Assembly (NCBI RefSeq): GCF_009720865.1
Contig: NZ_WNLA01000030.1
Coordinates: 1 to 53,073, forward strand
DNA from: Pseudoduganella ginsengisoli
GTDB taxonomy: Bacteria; Pseudomonadota; Gammaproteobacteria; Burkholderiales; Burkholderiaceae_D
Reading direction: 5' to 3'
DNA: 53,073 nt
The notes below the pieces were generated by a model. The model was not told the origin of the DNA, searched no databases, and saw only the letters and a program-made list of their open reading frames with translations. Made by a program: the position numbers and the translations under genes. This document shows positions 7,955 to 16,917 of the stretch, one piece after another (the stretch's first letter is position 1; every line of letters begins with the position of its first letter).

Positions 7955-9538
7955 ATGTCTACCTACACCGACGACATCAAATCCATCGCTACCCTGAAAG
8001 ACAAAGAAGGCAGCTCGTGGAACGCCATCAATCCTGAATACGCTGCCCGCATGCGCGCGCAGAACAAATTCAAGACCGGCCTGGATATCGCCCGCTACAC
8101 TGCAAAAATCATGCGCGCCGACATGGCCCGCTACGATGCCGATCCTTCGCAATACACGCAATCGCTGGGCTGCTGGCACGGTTTCATCGGCCAGCAAAAG
8201 CTGATCTCGATTAAAAAGCACTTCAACAGCACCGACCGCCGCTACCTGTACCTGTCCGGCTGGATGGTTGCCGCGCTGCGTTCGGAATTCGGCCCGCTGC
8301 CAGACCAGTCGATGCACGAAAAAACCGCCGTGTCGGCCCTGATCAAAGAGCTGTACACGTTCCTGCGCCAGGCGGACGCCCGCGAACTGGGCGGCCTGTT
8401 CCGCGAACTGGACGCTGCCGCTCCTGCCGACAAGCCAGCCATCCAGGCCAAGATCGACAACCACGTGACCCACGTGGTGCCGATCATCGCCGACATCGAC
8501 GCAGGTTTCGGCAATGCGGAAGCGACTTACCTGCTGGCCAAGCAATTCATCGAAGCCGGCGCCTGCTGCATCCAGATTGAAAACCAGGTGTCCGATGAAA
8601 AACAATGCGGCCACCAGGACGGCAAAGTCACCGTGCCGCACGAAGATTTCCTGGCCAAGATCCGCGCGATCCGCTACGCATTCCTGGAACTGGGCGTGGA
8701 AGACGGCGTGATCGTTGCCCGTACCGACTCGCTGGGCGCCGGCCTGACCAAGCAAATCGCTTACACCTCGGAACCAGGCGACCTGGGCGACCAATACAAC
8801 TCGTTCCTGGACGTGGAAGAAGTCACCACCGACACCATGAACAATGGCGACGTCGTCATCAAGCAAGGCGGCAAGCTGGTACGTCCTAAGCGCCTGCCAA
8901 GCAACCTGTTCCAGTTCCGTTCGGGCACCGGCGAAGCGCGTTGCGTGCTGGATTGCATCACGTCGCTGCAAAACGGCGCCGACCTGCTGTGGATCGAAAC
9001 GGAAAAACCGCATATCGCCCAGATCGGCGGCATGGTGAAAGAAATCCGCAAGGTGATCCCGAACGCAAAACTGGTGTACAACAACAGCCCATCGTTCAAC
9101 TGGACGCTGAACTTCCGCCAGCAGGTTTATGACGCAATGAAAGAAGCAGGCAAGGACGTGTCGGCTTACGAGCGCAGCAAGCTGATGAGCGTGGAATACG
9201 ACAACACGGAACTGGCGCGCGAAGCCGACGAACGGATCCGCACGTTCCAGGCGGACGCTTCCCGCGAAGCCGGCATCTTCCACCACCTGATCACGCTGCC
9301 GACTTACCACACCGCCGCGCTGTCGACCGACAACCTGGCCAAGGAATACTTCGGCGACCAGGGCATGCTGGGCTACGTGGCTGGCGTACAGCGCAAGGAA
9401 ATCCGCCAGGGCATCGCTTGCGTCAAGCACCAGAACATGTCTGGTTCGGACATCGGCGACGACCACAAGGAATACTTCAGCGGCGAAGCAGCACTGAAAG
9501 CTGCTGGTAAAGACAACACGATGAATCAGTTCCATTAA
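7955..9538 (+). CDS. aceA: Isocitrate lyase
   Basis: A 527-residue isocitrate lyase, the first enzyme of the glyoxylate bypass. It splits isocitrate into succinate and glyoxylate for growth on acetate and fatty acids. The length matches the long form found in Pseudomonas and betaproteobacteria (about 530) rather than the E. coli form (434). The catalytic Cys218 lies in KQCGH (216-220), and the Mg-binding region is ADIDAGFGN (about 179-187). Ligand positions WHGF and SPSFNW are also present. No malate synthase gene is adjacent. A well-formed promoter with operator-like palindrome lies upstream and a canonical terminator downstream, so it is monocistronic. Confidence 0.97.
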   Translation: MSTYTDDIKSIATLKDKEGSSWNAINPEYAARMRAQNKFKTGLDIARYTAKIMRADMARYDADPSQYTQSLGCWHGFIGQQKLISIKKHFNSTDRRYLYLSGWMVAALRSEFGPLPDQSMHEKTAVSALIKELYTFLRQADARELGGLFRELDAAAPADKPAIQAKIDNHVTHVVPIIADIDAGFGNAEATYLLAKQFIEAGACCIQIENQVSDEKQCGHQDGKVTVPHEDFLAKIRAIRYAFLELGVEDGVIVARTDSLGAGLTKQIAYTSEPGDLGDQYNSFLDVEEVTTDTMNNGDVVIKQGGKLVRPKRLPSNLFQFRSGTGEARCVLDCITSLQNGADLLWIETEKPHIAQIGGMVKEIRKVIPNAKLVYNNSPSFNWTLNFRQQVYDAMKEAGKDVSAYERSKLMSVEYDNTELAREADERIRTFQADASREAGIFHHLITLPTYHTAALSTDNLAKEYFGDQGMLGYVAGVQRKEIRQGIACVKHQNMSGSDIGDDHKEYFSGEAALKAAGKDNTMNQFH

Positions 9539-9593
9539 TTCATCGGTTGTACCGGCTGGACTGGTCGCTGGCCGGTTCTCCAGTGAAACAAGG

Positions 9594-9615
9594 CGCCACC
9601 TTCGGGTGGCGTTTT
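9594..9615 (+). terminator. Rho-independent terminator of aceA
   Basis: CGCCACC (9594-9600), a TTCG tetraloop, GGTGGCG (9605-9611), then TTTT. It lies 56 bases after the aceA stop. Confidence 0.9.
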
Positions 9616-9662
9616 GCATGCAGCTTATGAAAAAACATGCATGTTTCTGAGTATATGTGCAA

Positions 9663-9691
9663 TTGACAATTTGATATGCCGCAGAGATACT
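9663..9691 (+). promoter_or_regulatory. Promoter of the ABC exporter operon
   Basis: A perfect TTGACA (9663-9668), a 17-base spacer and GATACT (9686-9691). Transcription would start near 9698, right at the ATG of the first gene (9699), where no SD is present. Confidence 0.7.
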
Positions 9692-9698
9692 CCTGCGC

Positions 9699-10370
9699 AT
9701 GATCGAACTCCGCAATATCCGCAAGACTTACCGTCAAGGCGGCAGCGCTATCCACGCGCTCGATGGCATCGACTTGCATATCCGGCAGGGCGAATTCATC
9801 GCCATCATGGGACCCTCCGGTTCCGGTAAATCCACGCTGCTCAATGTGCTGGGCGGGCTGGACCGCCCCGACAGCGGCCGCTACCGGCTTGCCGACGATG
9901 AAATCAGCGCGCTAGACGATGACGCTGCTTCCGACGTGCGCAACCGCCGCATCGGCTTTGTGTTCCAGTCTTTTCACCTGTTGCCGCGCCTGACCGTGCT
10001 GGAAAACGTCTTGCTGCCGCAGCGCTATGCGCGCACGGCCGATACGCAGGCGCCGCAGCGCGCCCGCGCGCTGCTCGAACGCATCGGCCTGGGGCACCGT
10101 CTCGATCATTTGCCCGGCCAGCTGTCCGGCGGCCAGTTACAGCGCGCCGCCATTGCCCGCGCGTTGCTGAACCAGCCAGCCTTGCTGCTGGCCGATGAAC
10201 CCACTGGCAACCTCGATTCCAGCAGCGCCGCCGACGTCATGGCCCTGCTGCGCGAATTGCATGCGGCCGGCCAGACCCTGGTGCTGGTCACGCACGATCC
10301 GGCCATCGCCGCCAGCGCACAGCGCACCATCCACTTGCGCGACGGCCGCATTGCCGGGGACCGCGCATGA
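9699..10370 (+). CDS. MacB/LolD-type ABC transporter ATPase
   Basis: A 223-residue nucleotide-binding subunit. It has Walker A GPSGSGKST (38-46), Q-loop Gln90, signature LSGGQ (142-146), Walker B LLLADE (162-167) and the switch His199 (VTHD). The LPRLTVLENVLLP stretch after the Q-loop is typical of the MacB/LolD/FtsE group, which powers mechanotransmission rather than transport through the membrane domain. Its stop overlaps the start of the next gene by four bases (ATGA), so it is translationally coupled to the adaptor. The ATG has no SD and lies at the predicted transcript start. Confidence 0.93.
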   Translation: MIELRNIRKTYRQGGSAIHALDGIDLHIRQGEFIAIMGPSGSGKSTLLNVLGGLDRPDSGRYRLADDEISALDDDAASDVRNRRIGFVFQSFHLLPRLTVLENVLLPQRYARTADTQAPQRARALLERIGLGHRLDHLPGQLSGGQLQRAAIARALLNQPALLLADEPTGNLDSSSAADVMALLRELHAAGQTLVLVTHDPAIAASAQRTIHLRDGRIAGDRA

Positions 10371-12376
10371 AGCGCCGCTACCTTGCCGCGATTGGCGCGC
10401 TGCCCTTGCTGGGCGTGGTCATTGCCGCCGCCGTCAGCCATGCCAATACCGTCCCGGCCGCAACCTCCCCTGCAGGCAAAAGCGGGCCGACTGCGCACAG
10501 TGCAGCCGGCCCTCAAGCGCGGCCCGTCTTGCTGACCGGCGAAGTGGAAGCGCAAGATTCGCAAACCATCTTCGTGCCGCCGTCGAACAATTCACCGCTG
10601 GTGCTGCGCAATTTCGTTGCCGAGGGCAGCCAGGTCAAGGCAGGCGACGTCGTGCTGCGCATCGAGACGGGCGGCGCCGCCAATGTCGACCGCCTGAAAA
10701 TTGAACTGGATGCGGCCCGTGCACGCGCCGAGCGCGAAACCGCCAACCTGGAAGTGGCGGCCGTCGAGGCGGAAAAAGCGCTGGCCACGGCACAAGCTGC
10801 GCTGGACAAGGCGAAGGTCGATGCGGCGCTGCCCAAGCAGCAAATCACGGCGCTCAATTACGACCGCTACCAGGCAGAACTGGACCGTGCCACGCGCGAC
10901 TTCGCCATCAAGCAAGGCAGCCTGCAAAACGCCCGCGAAGCCGTCAAACGCCGCAAGGAAGATGGCGAACTGGAAGTCAAAAAACTGCAAATCAATGTCG
11001 CGTTCCAGATCGCCCAGTTGGCGCAGGCGGAAGTGCGCGCCGAACGCGACGGCGTCGTCGTGCATGGCTACAGCCCATGGCGCGGCGAACGCCTCGATGA
11101 AGGGTCCACCGCCTGGCCCGGCAATGCCGCCGGTGTGGTCATGGGCAATGGCCAGATGAACGTGACGGCATGGGTACTGGAAGCGGATCGCCCGTATTTG
11201 CGCGACAGCCAGCCCGTCACCGTGCGCTTCGATGCGCTGCCTGGCGTGGCGCTGGCCGCAAAGATCACCGCCATTACCAGCGCACCGGAAGCGCGTCCGC
11301 GCTGGGGCAGCGGACGCTATTTCAAGGCCACCATTACTTTGCCGGACAACCATGGCTTGCCGCTGGTGGCCGGCATGAGCGCACTGGCCGAACCGGTGGC
11401 GATGGACAAGCCGGCAGCCGCCAGAACGCCCGCAACCCAAGCGTCCGCTGCTGCCGCTGCACTGACTGTCGAAGGCGAAATCGCGTCACGCCGCGCCATG
11501 CCGGTTTCGCCGCCCACGATTCCCTACGTGTGGCAATACAAGCTGGCGCAACTGGCGCCGGAAGGCATGATGGTGGAAGCGGGCCAGCCGATTGCCGTGT
11601 TTGAATCGACGGAAGTCACGAACCAGCTGATGAGCCAGCAAAGCACGCTCAATGAACGCTTGCGCGCGCTGGAAAAATTGCAGCTGGACCAGGCCGAAGC
11701 GGAGCGCGCCGGTGCACTGGCCCTGGCGGAAGCGCAAGCCAATGCGGAAAAAGCTGAGCGCAAGGCCAGCCAGCCCAAGGAATTGATCCGCCGCGTCGAT
11801 TACGACAAGCTCGTTATCGAGCGCGCCGAGAAAGCCGGACTGGCCAAGCTGGCGCAGGCGCAGCTCGATGCGCAGCGGCGCGCCCGCCAGGCCGAACGCG
11901 CCGGCCTGCAAACGGAAGCCGCACAATTGAAAGCCCAGCTGGCCGAGCTGCAACGGGGCCAGGCGGCACTGACCGTCACAGCGCCTCGGCGCGGGCTGGT
12001 GCTGTACCGGACCAATTTCAATGGCGAGAAATTCACCGCCGGCAGCCAGATCTGGATGGGCTTGTCGGTTGCCACCTTGGCCGATCCCGACCAGTTGTGC
12101 GTCAATGCCAAGGTGCCGGAAGCGCAGGCGGCTGCAGTCGCGGTGGGCCAGGCTGCGCGGGTCAAGGTGTCGGGTGCGCGCCAGGCGCTGCTGGCGAAAG
12201 TCAGCGCACTGGGCCGCGTATTCCACAGCAAGTCCGGCGCGCAATCGACCATCGTGCGCGACCTCGAACTGCAATTCGATACGCCGCCCAAAGACTTGAA
12301 ACCTGGCGCCGCCGTCCAGGTCGAACTGTTGCCGCCTGCCGCCGCGCGCGCAGCGAAGACATCAACCCAGTCGTAA
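10367..12376 (+). CDS. Tandem-duplicated HlyD/MacA-type periplasmic adaptor
   Basis: A 669-residue adaptor protein, almost twice the usual 350-400. An N-terminal membrane anchor or signal (about 5-27, LAAIGALPLLGVVIAAAVS) is followed by two complete modules. Module 1 (about 50-345) has a lipoyl half-motif, a Glu/Ala/Lys coiled-coil hairpin at about 110-230 and a beta-barrel part (VTAWVLEADRPYLRDSQPVT). Module 2 (about 360-655) repeats this order: GEIASRRAMPVSP, coiled coil 420-540, TAPRRGLVLYRTNF, then LCVNAKVPEAQAAAVAVGQ. In MacA-type pumps six separate adaptors form a ring between permease and outer-membrane channel. A two-module chain would change that count. It overlaps the ATPase gene by 4 bases. 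Confidence 0.87.
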   Translation: MKRRYLAAIGALPLLGVVIAAAVSHANTVPAATSPAGKSGPTAHSAAGPQARPVLLTGEVEAQDSQTIFVPPSNNSPLVLRNFVAEGSQVKAGDVVLRIETGGAANVDRLKIELDAARARAERETANLEVAAVEAEKALATAQAALDKAKVDAALPKQQITALNYDRYQAELDRATRDFAIKQGSLQNAREAVKRRKEDGELEVKKLQINVAFQIAQLAQAEVRAERDGVVVHGYSPWRGERLDEGSTAWPGNAAGVVMGNGQMNVTAWVLEADRPYLRDSQPVTVRFDALPGVALAAKITAITSAPEARPRWGSGRYFKATITLPDNHGLPLVAGMSALAEPVAMDKPAAARTPATQASAAAAALTVEGEIASRRAMPVSPPTIPYVWQYKLAQLAPEGMMVEAGQPIAVFESTEVTNQLMSQQSTLNERLRALEKLQLDQAEAERAGALALAEAQANAEKAERKASQPKELIRRVDYDKLVIERAEKAGLAKLAQAQLDAQRRARQAERAGLQTEAAQLKAQLAELQRGQAALTVTAPRRGLVLYRTNFNGEKFTAGSQIWMGLSVATLADPDQLCVNAKVPEAQAAAVAVGQAARVKVSGARQALLAKVSALGRVFHSKSGAQSTIVRDLELQFDTPPKDLKPGAAVQVELLPPAAARAAKTSTQS

Positions 12377-12383
12377 GCACGCC

Positions 12384-13625
12384 ATGCACGTCCTAAGCAA
12401 AACTACCGGCCGTCCCGCCATTGCCGCCTTGTTCACGGCCAGTCTGGCGGCCGCCCTGCTGTCCGGCTGCGGTGCGCCGGATGCCTCTTCGACCAGCCCC
12501 AGCGAGACGCTGGCGGCGCGTGCCTGGAATGAAACGCTGGAAGCCGACGGTGAAATCAAAGCGGCCGCCAATACGCCGCTGACGGTGCCGGGCGGCGGCT
12601 GGTCCGCCCGGGTGCTGGTGGACATGGTGCCCGATGGCAGCAGCGTAAAGAAAGGCCAGGTGGTGGCCCGCTTCGATGCGCCGCAGGCGCGCGTGGATTT
12701 GAGCCAGGCTGAAATGGAATTGCTGCGCAAGACGCTGGCCGAAGAAGCCAGCCGCCAGAGTGCCGCCGTGGACCGCAGCGTGCTAGCCGGCGAGCGCGCC
12801 AAAGTTGAAGATGATCTCGGCCTGAGCCAGCGTTATGCCAAAGTCGACCTCAGCGTGTTTGCCCGCAATACCATCCTCGATGCGCTGGCCGACGTCGGCT
12901 TCCTGACCACCAAGCGCAATTACCTGGACTGGAAAAGCGGCCAGGCGCAGGCGCGCAATGCGGCGCAAGACGCCGTGCTGCACTCGCAGCGCGACAGCGT
13001 CGTGAAGACAGCCGACCAGAAACGCCGCAGCCTGGCCGCGCTGGAACTGGTGGCGCCGCACGATGGCGTGTTCTTGCTGGCGTCGCGCTGGGATGGCGCC
13101 AAGGCGCAAGTCGGCGCCAACCAGATGGGCGGCGAAGAATTCGGCGCCTTGCCGGACCTGGACCAGCTGGTCGCGCATTTCAGCGTGCCGGAAGGCCAGG
13201 CGTTCGGGCTGAAAACCGGCTTGCCGGTGCGCGTGCGGCTGGCCGGCACGGGCACGGAACTGGACTTGAAAGTCACGCGCGTCGGCAGCAGCGCCACCAC
13301 CACGTCGCCTGAATCGCCCGTCAAATACAGTGATTTCGATGCGGCCATCGATACCGAGCAGGCGCACCGGCTGGGATTGAAACCGGGCCAGGCGCTGCAT
13401 GGCACGGTCACGCTGGTGGCGCGCCCCGGCGTGCTGACGGTGCCCAATATCGCCATCGTGCAGGATGGCGCCAGCTATGCCGTCTATACCGGCGACGCCA
13501 GCCAGCCCGTCAAGCATCAGGTGGAACTGGGCCAGCGCGGCCCCGTGCGCAGTGAAGTCAAGGGCGGACTGGCGCCCGGCGCACGCATCTTGCTGGTGCC
13601 GCCAACGGATAAAAAAACGTCATGA
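12384..13625 (+). CDS. HlyD/MacA-type adaptor lipoprotein
   Basis: A 413-residue membrane-fusion protein with a lipoprotein signal (lipobox LLSGC, Cys at about 29), so probably lipid-anchored in the periplasm. After the anchor come a first lipoyl half (DGSSVKKGQVVARFD), a coiled-coil hairpin (about 105-215), the second lipoyl half (LVAPHDGVFLLASRWDG) and a beta-barrel domain (about 255-395). It is a third copy of the module found twice in the preceding gene. It starts 7 bases after that gene and overlaps the permease gene by four bases. All three modules probably contribute to one periplasmic conduit. Confidence 0.88.
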   Translation: MHVLSKTTGRPAIAALFTASLAAALLSGCGAPDASSTSPSETLAARAWNETLEADGEIKAAANTPLTVPGGGWSARVLVDMVPDGSSVKKGQVVARFDAPQARVDLSQAEMELLRKTLAEEASRQSAAVDRSVLAGERAKVEDDLGLSQRYAKVDLSVFARNTILDALADVGFLTTKRNYLDWKSGQAQARNAAQDAVLHSQRDSVVKTADQKRRSLAALELVAPHDGVFLLASRWDGAKAQVGANQMGGEEFGALPDLDQLVAHFSVPEGQAFGLKTGLPVRVRLAGTGTELDLKVTRVGSSATTTSPESPVKYSDFDAAIDTEQAHRLGLKPGQALHGTVTLVARPGVLTVPNIAIVQDGASYAVYTGDASQPVKHQVELGQRGPVRSEVKGGLAPGARILLVPPTDKKTS

Positions 13626-14854
13626 ACAAAGCATTATTACTGGAAGCCGTCGCCGAACTGCGGCGGCGCAAATTGCGCACCGGCCTGACGTTGCTGGGCA
13701 TGATCTTCGGCGTGGGCGCAATTGTCGCCATGCTGGCGGTGGGCGAAGGCAGCAAGCGCGAAGCGCTGCGGCTGGTGGCGGAACTGGGACTGGACAACGT
13801 GCTGGTCGAGAGCAAAGCCATTGAAGCGGAACAGTTGAAGGAAGTGCGGACCCGCTCACTGGGCTTGTCGGCTGCCGATGGCGCGGCCGTGCTGGCCGTG
13901 GTGCCGGGCGCGCAATCGGTCGCGCTGAAAAAAGAAATCAAGGTCGAGCAGCTGGTGTATGGCGAACAGGTGGCCAGCGGGCGCGCCTTTGCCGTGTCGC
14001 CCGGCTATGCGCAACACAGTGGCTTGACGCTGGCGGCGGGCCGCTGGCTGGCGCCAAACGACAGCGCCACGCTGGCGCCCGTATGCGTGCTGGGCGCGCG
14101 GCTGGCGCGCTCGCTGTTTGGCGAGACGTCCGCTATCGGCCAGCGCATCAAGCTCAATCACGTGTGGCTGGAAGTGGTGGGCGTGCTGGCCGACCGTGCG
14201 CAAAGCAAGGCGGAATTCGAGGGCGTCAAACTGGGGCTCGACGACGAGCGCCTGTTCGTCGCCTGGGAAACGGGACGCGCACGCTTCGCGTTCAAGCGCA
14301 TTGAAGATGAAGTCGACAGCCTCAGCGTACGGCTCGATGGCAACACCGCGCCGGACAGCGCGGCGCGCGTGCTGCAAGCGCTGATCAGCCAGCGCCACGG
14401 CGGCGCCGACGATACCAATCTGATTGTGCCGATGGGACTGTACCGCCAAAACCAGCAGACGCAGCGCATTTTCACCATCGTCATGAGTTCGATCGCGGCC
14501 GTGTCGCTGCTGGTAGGCGGCATCGGCATCATGAATATCATGCTGGCCAACGTACTGGAACGGCGCCGTGAAATCGGCTTGAAGCGGGCGCTGGGCGCGC
14601 GCCGCCGCGACGTGGTGGAACAATTCCTGGCCGAAGCGCTGGTGATTTCCGTCAGCGGCGCCGTACTGGGCATCGTGCTGGGCGCCGTGGCGGCCTACAG
14701 CATTGCCGCACTGGCCGGATGGTCGGTCGCGTGGTCGCCACTGAGTTTGCTGGCCGCCGTGCTGCTGTGCGTGGCGGCGGGCCTGGGCTTTGGCGTCTAC
14801 CCTGCCCGCCAGGCTGCCGCGCTGGATCCGATCGCGTCGCTGCGCAGCGATTAA
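13622..14854 (+). CDS. MacB-type ABC permease (FtsX-like)
   Basis: A 410-residue permease with the MacB layout. It has one N-terminal membrane helix (about 20-42, RTGLTLLGMIFGVGAIVAML), a large periplasmic domain (about 50-275) and three C-terminal helices (about 283-310, 335-360 and 370-395). The conserved stretch NVLERRREIGLKRALGARR links helices 2 and 3 and contacts the ATPase in this family. Unlike E. coli MacB, the ATPase is a separate protein, encoded first in the operon. No outer-membrane TolC-like gene is in the operon, so a channel from elsewhere must be recruited. The stop codon overlaps that of the convergent porin gene. Confidence 0.92.
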   Translation: MNKALLLEAVAELRRRKLRTGLTLLGMIFGVGAIVAMLAVGEGSKREALRLVAELGLDNVLVESKAIEAEQLKEVRTRSLGLSAADGAAVLAVVPGAQSVALKKEIKVEQLVYGEQVASGRAFAVSPGYAQHSGLTLAAGRWLAPNDSATLAPVCVLGARLARSLFGETSAIGQRIKLNHVWLEVVGVLADRAQSKAEFEGVKLGLDDERLFVAWETGRARFAFKRIEDEVDSLSVRLDGNTAPDSAARVLQALISQRHGGADDTNLIVPMGLYRQNQQTQRIFTIVMSSIAAVSLLVGGIGIMNIMLANVLERRREIGLKRALGARRRDVVEQFLAEALVISVSGAVLGIVLGAVAAYSIAALAGWSVAWSPLSLLAAVLLCVAAGLGFGVYPARQAAALDPIASLRSD

Positions 14855-15558
14855 AAGGACCGCGCCACACTGAGCACCACGTCATGCGTGGTGCGCTCAT
14901 CATTGCCGTAATAATAGCCGCCAGTCTTGCGCTTGCGCGCCGCATCGAATGACAGTTCCGCACGCCAGTCATGCCAGCCGCCCTGCACGCCGATGCGCGC
15001 GTCATAGCGGCCGATCATTGAACCCGGCGCGGCACGGATGGAACCCAGGTAACCCACGTGCCAAAAGGCGCGCAGCCGCATGGCGGGCAATTCAGGCAGT
15101 TCCGTGCCGCCACTGATTTCGCCATACCACGTGCGGGTATGCATGCCAAGGTAGTCGGGTGCATAGGAAATGCGCGCGCTGACATTGTCCAGCACCACGC
15201 CGCCATACAGCTCATTGAAATGCCAGCCAGGCCGCTGCGGGAAGGCATAGCGCGATACGCCCGCTTCCCAGCTGATGCCGGACGCCGTTTGCTGCGCATA
15301 GCCGGCATAACCAAGCCACTGCGCGCTGCGGTGCGTGGCGCCGCCCAGCCGGGCATCGGCCACCTGGCCGCCCGCATACCAGCCTTCGGCGCCGTCATAG
15401 TTGATGGCCACGCGCGGCGCGGGCTGGTCTGAACTCAGGCTGACGCCCCGGTATAAATAATTCGATACGATGCCGGCGCTGCCGCTCAGCTGGGCGTGCG
15501 CGGCAGGACTGTCCAGCAAGATGATGGCGGCGCACAGGCACGCAGAGCCCTTACGCAA
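14851..15558 (-). CDS. TorF-family putative porin
   Basis: A 235-residue outer-membrane protein of the TorF/Gcw_chp type. It has a signal peptide (about 1-22, ending AHAQ), then GSAGIVSNYLYRGVSLS, which is the family hallmark. Alternating aromatic/polar strands follow, and the C-terminal residue is Phe (SVARSF), the usual sorting signal for BamA. The best start is TTG at 15558, with GGGAG six bases upstream. No in-frame ATG gives a signal peptide. A small hairpin (CCCGC/GCGGG, 15566-15579) partly covers that SD. The reading frame ends inside the stop region of the convergent ABC permease (overlap 14851-14854). Transported solute is unknown. Confidence 0.85.
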   Translation of the reverse strand: MRKGSACLCAAIILLDSPAAHAQLSGSAGIVSNYLYRGVSLSSDQPAPRVAINYDGAEGWYAGGQVADARLGGATHRSAQWLGYAGYAQQTASGISWEAGVSRYAFPQRPGWHFNELYGGVVLDNVSARISYAPDYLGMHTRTWYGEISGGTELPELPAMRLRAFWHVGYLGSIRAAPGSMIGRYDARIGVQGGWHDWRAELSFDAARKRKTGGYYYGNDERTTHDVVLSVARSF

Positions 15559-15582
15559 TGGAGCTCCCGCAAAGGCGGGCCA

Positions 15583-16917
15583 TTATGGCGAGCGCGCATA
15601 GTTGGCCGCGCTGGCGTTGGCTGGTGTGCATCCGCATGGGCATTTTCCTGTAACGCGCGTCAAAGTCGCGCACATGTCGATGCTGGTGGAACTGGCCGTG
15701 GCGCCGGTCACCAGCGTGCCGCGCAATTCTGCCAGCGCCATGCGCGGCTTCAATTCCGTCAGCACGGCCATCATGCCAGAGACATGCGCGGCTGCATAGG
15801 ATGACCCGGACACCAGGCCCCAGCGCGCACCGGTCAATGTGGTGGGAATGTCGCGGCCCGGCGCCACCAGCACCGATGCCGGCTGCGCTGCCTCGGCCGC
15901 CACGGCAAAGACGCCCGGATGCGAAGCGGGAAAGCCGCCGTCCGGCCGCGCCGCATCGTATGCGCCCACCAGGCGCACGCCGCGCGCCTGGGCCAGGCCG
16001 ATCAATTGCTGCAGCAGGCGGTCGTCCGGTCCGGACAAGCTCATGTTGATGACTTGCGCACCATGCAGCAGCGCATAATTGAGCGCCTTGGCCAGTGTAA
16101 AGCTGTTGCAGCGCGTCGCGCCACTGGCTTCTTGCCAGCACGCGCGCAGCGCCATCAGCCGCGCGCCCGGCGCCACGCCTTCAATGCCGACGCCATTGCC
16201 CGCGTGGGCGGCGATCACGCCCGCCACTGCCGTGCCATGCGTTTCACTGGCATAGCGCTGGCCATCGACAAAGTTTTCCTGCACGGCCACTTGCCCGTCC
16301 AGGTCGGGATGGTCCGCTTCAATGCCGCTGTCCACCACGGCCACCAGCACCTTGCGGCCGGTGGCGACTTTGCGCACTTCCGCCAGTTGCCACAGTTGCG
16401 CGGCCGGCTGCACGGGATATAACGGGTCGCTGGCGGCTTGCGCCGAATAGCTTTGTACGGGCTGCGCCCATTTCACGCGGCTGTCGCGCGCCAGCGCTTC
16501 TAAGATTGGCGCGCTGGCCGCGCCGGGCGGCAATTGCATGCGGTAGCAATCGACATTCAAGGCCGGCATGGCCCAGTCTTCCACCAGCGCCAGCCCATGT
16601 TCACGTGCCAGCGCCTCAGCTGTGCGGCGGCGCGCGGCGCGGGCCGCGTCATCGCGGTAATTGGCGCCATGGTAGCCGTCCGGACGGAAATGCGGCGGCG
16701 GCAGGTGCAGCATGATGAGGATTTCACGGGGCGCCTGCGCGTCAGCCGCGGGCGCGTCCGTTGCTGCGGATTGTGCAGCAGCAGCGCCTGCCGCCATGGC
16801 GATGGCGGCCAGCAGCGGGACGCGCAACTGCACGCGCCGTATCCAGCACAGGGCTGCGCGCAGCGGCCCTGCCGCCTGGCGCCCCGCCGCGACCATAGGG
16901 ATAGCTGACAGCTTCAC
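15583..16917 (-). CDS. Exported S8 serine protease coupled to an ECF sigma/anti-sigma pair
   Basis: A 444-residue subtilase-fold protein starting with GTG at 16917, overlapping the anti-sigma stop by four bases. A hydrophobic segment (about 31-48) anchors or exports it. Residues about 64-160 look like an I9-type propeptide. The triad is Asp196 (VVDSG), His227 (THGTAVAG) and Ser373 (GSSYAAAH). At the oxyanion position the usual AAAGN is replaced by VGAYD, so Asp321 stands where Asn is expected. The spacing to neighbouring blocks equals that of the other subtilase in this window. The tail contains a Cys cluster (KCPCGC, 425-430). Its operon position suggests it senses or cleaves the anti-sigma factor rather than degrading food proteins. 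Confidence 0.88.
   Translation of the reverse strand: MKLSAIPMVAAGRQAAGPLRAALCWIRRVQLRVPLLAAIAMAAGAAAAQSAATDAPAADAQAPREILIMLHLPPPHFRPDGYHGANYRDDAARAARRRTAEALAREHGLALVEDWAMPALNVDCYRMQLPPGAASAPILEALARDSRVKWAQPVQSYSAQAASDPLYPVQPAAQLWQLAEVRKVATGRKVLVAVVDSGIEADHPDLDGQVAVQENFVDGQRYASETHGTAVAGVIAAHAGNGVGIEGVAPGARLMALRACWQEASGATRCNSFTLAKALNYALLHGAQVINMSLSGPDDRLLQQLIGLAQARGVRLVGAYDAARPDGGFPASHPGVFAVAAEAAQPASVLVAPGRDIPTTLTGARWGLVSGSSYAAAHVSGMMAVLTELKPRMALAELRGTLVTGATASSTSIDMCATLTRVTGKCPCGCTPANASAANYARSP

Noticed and set aside
7937..9724. 595-codon minus-strand open frame over aceA
   Set aside because: Shadow of the highly codon-biased isocitrate lyase gene, with no own signals.
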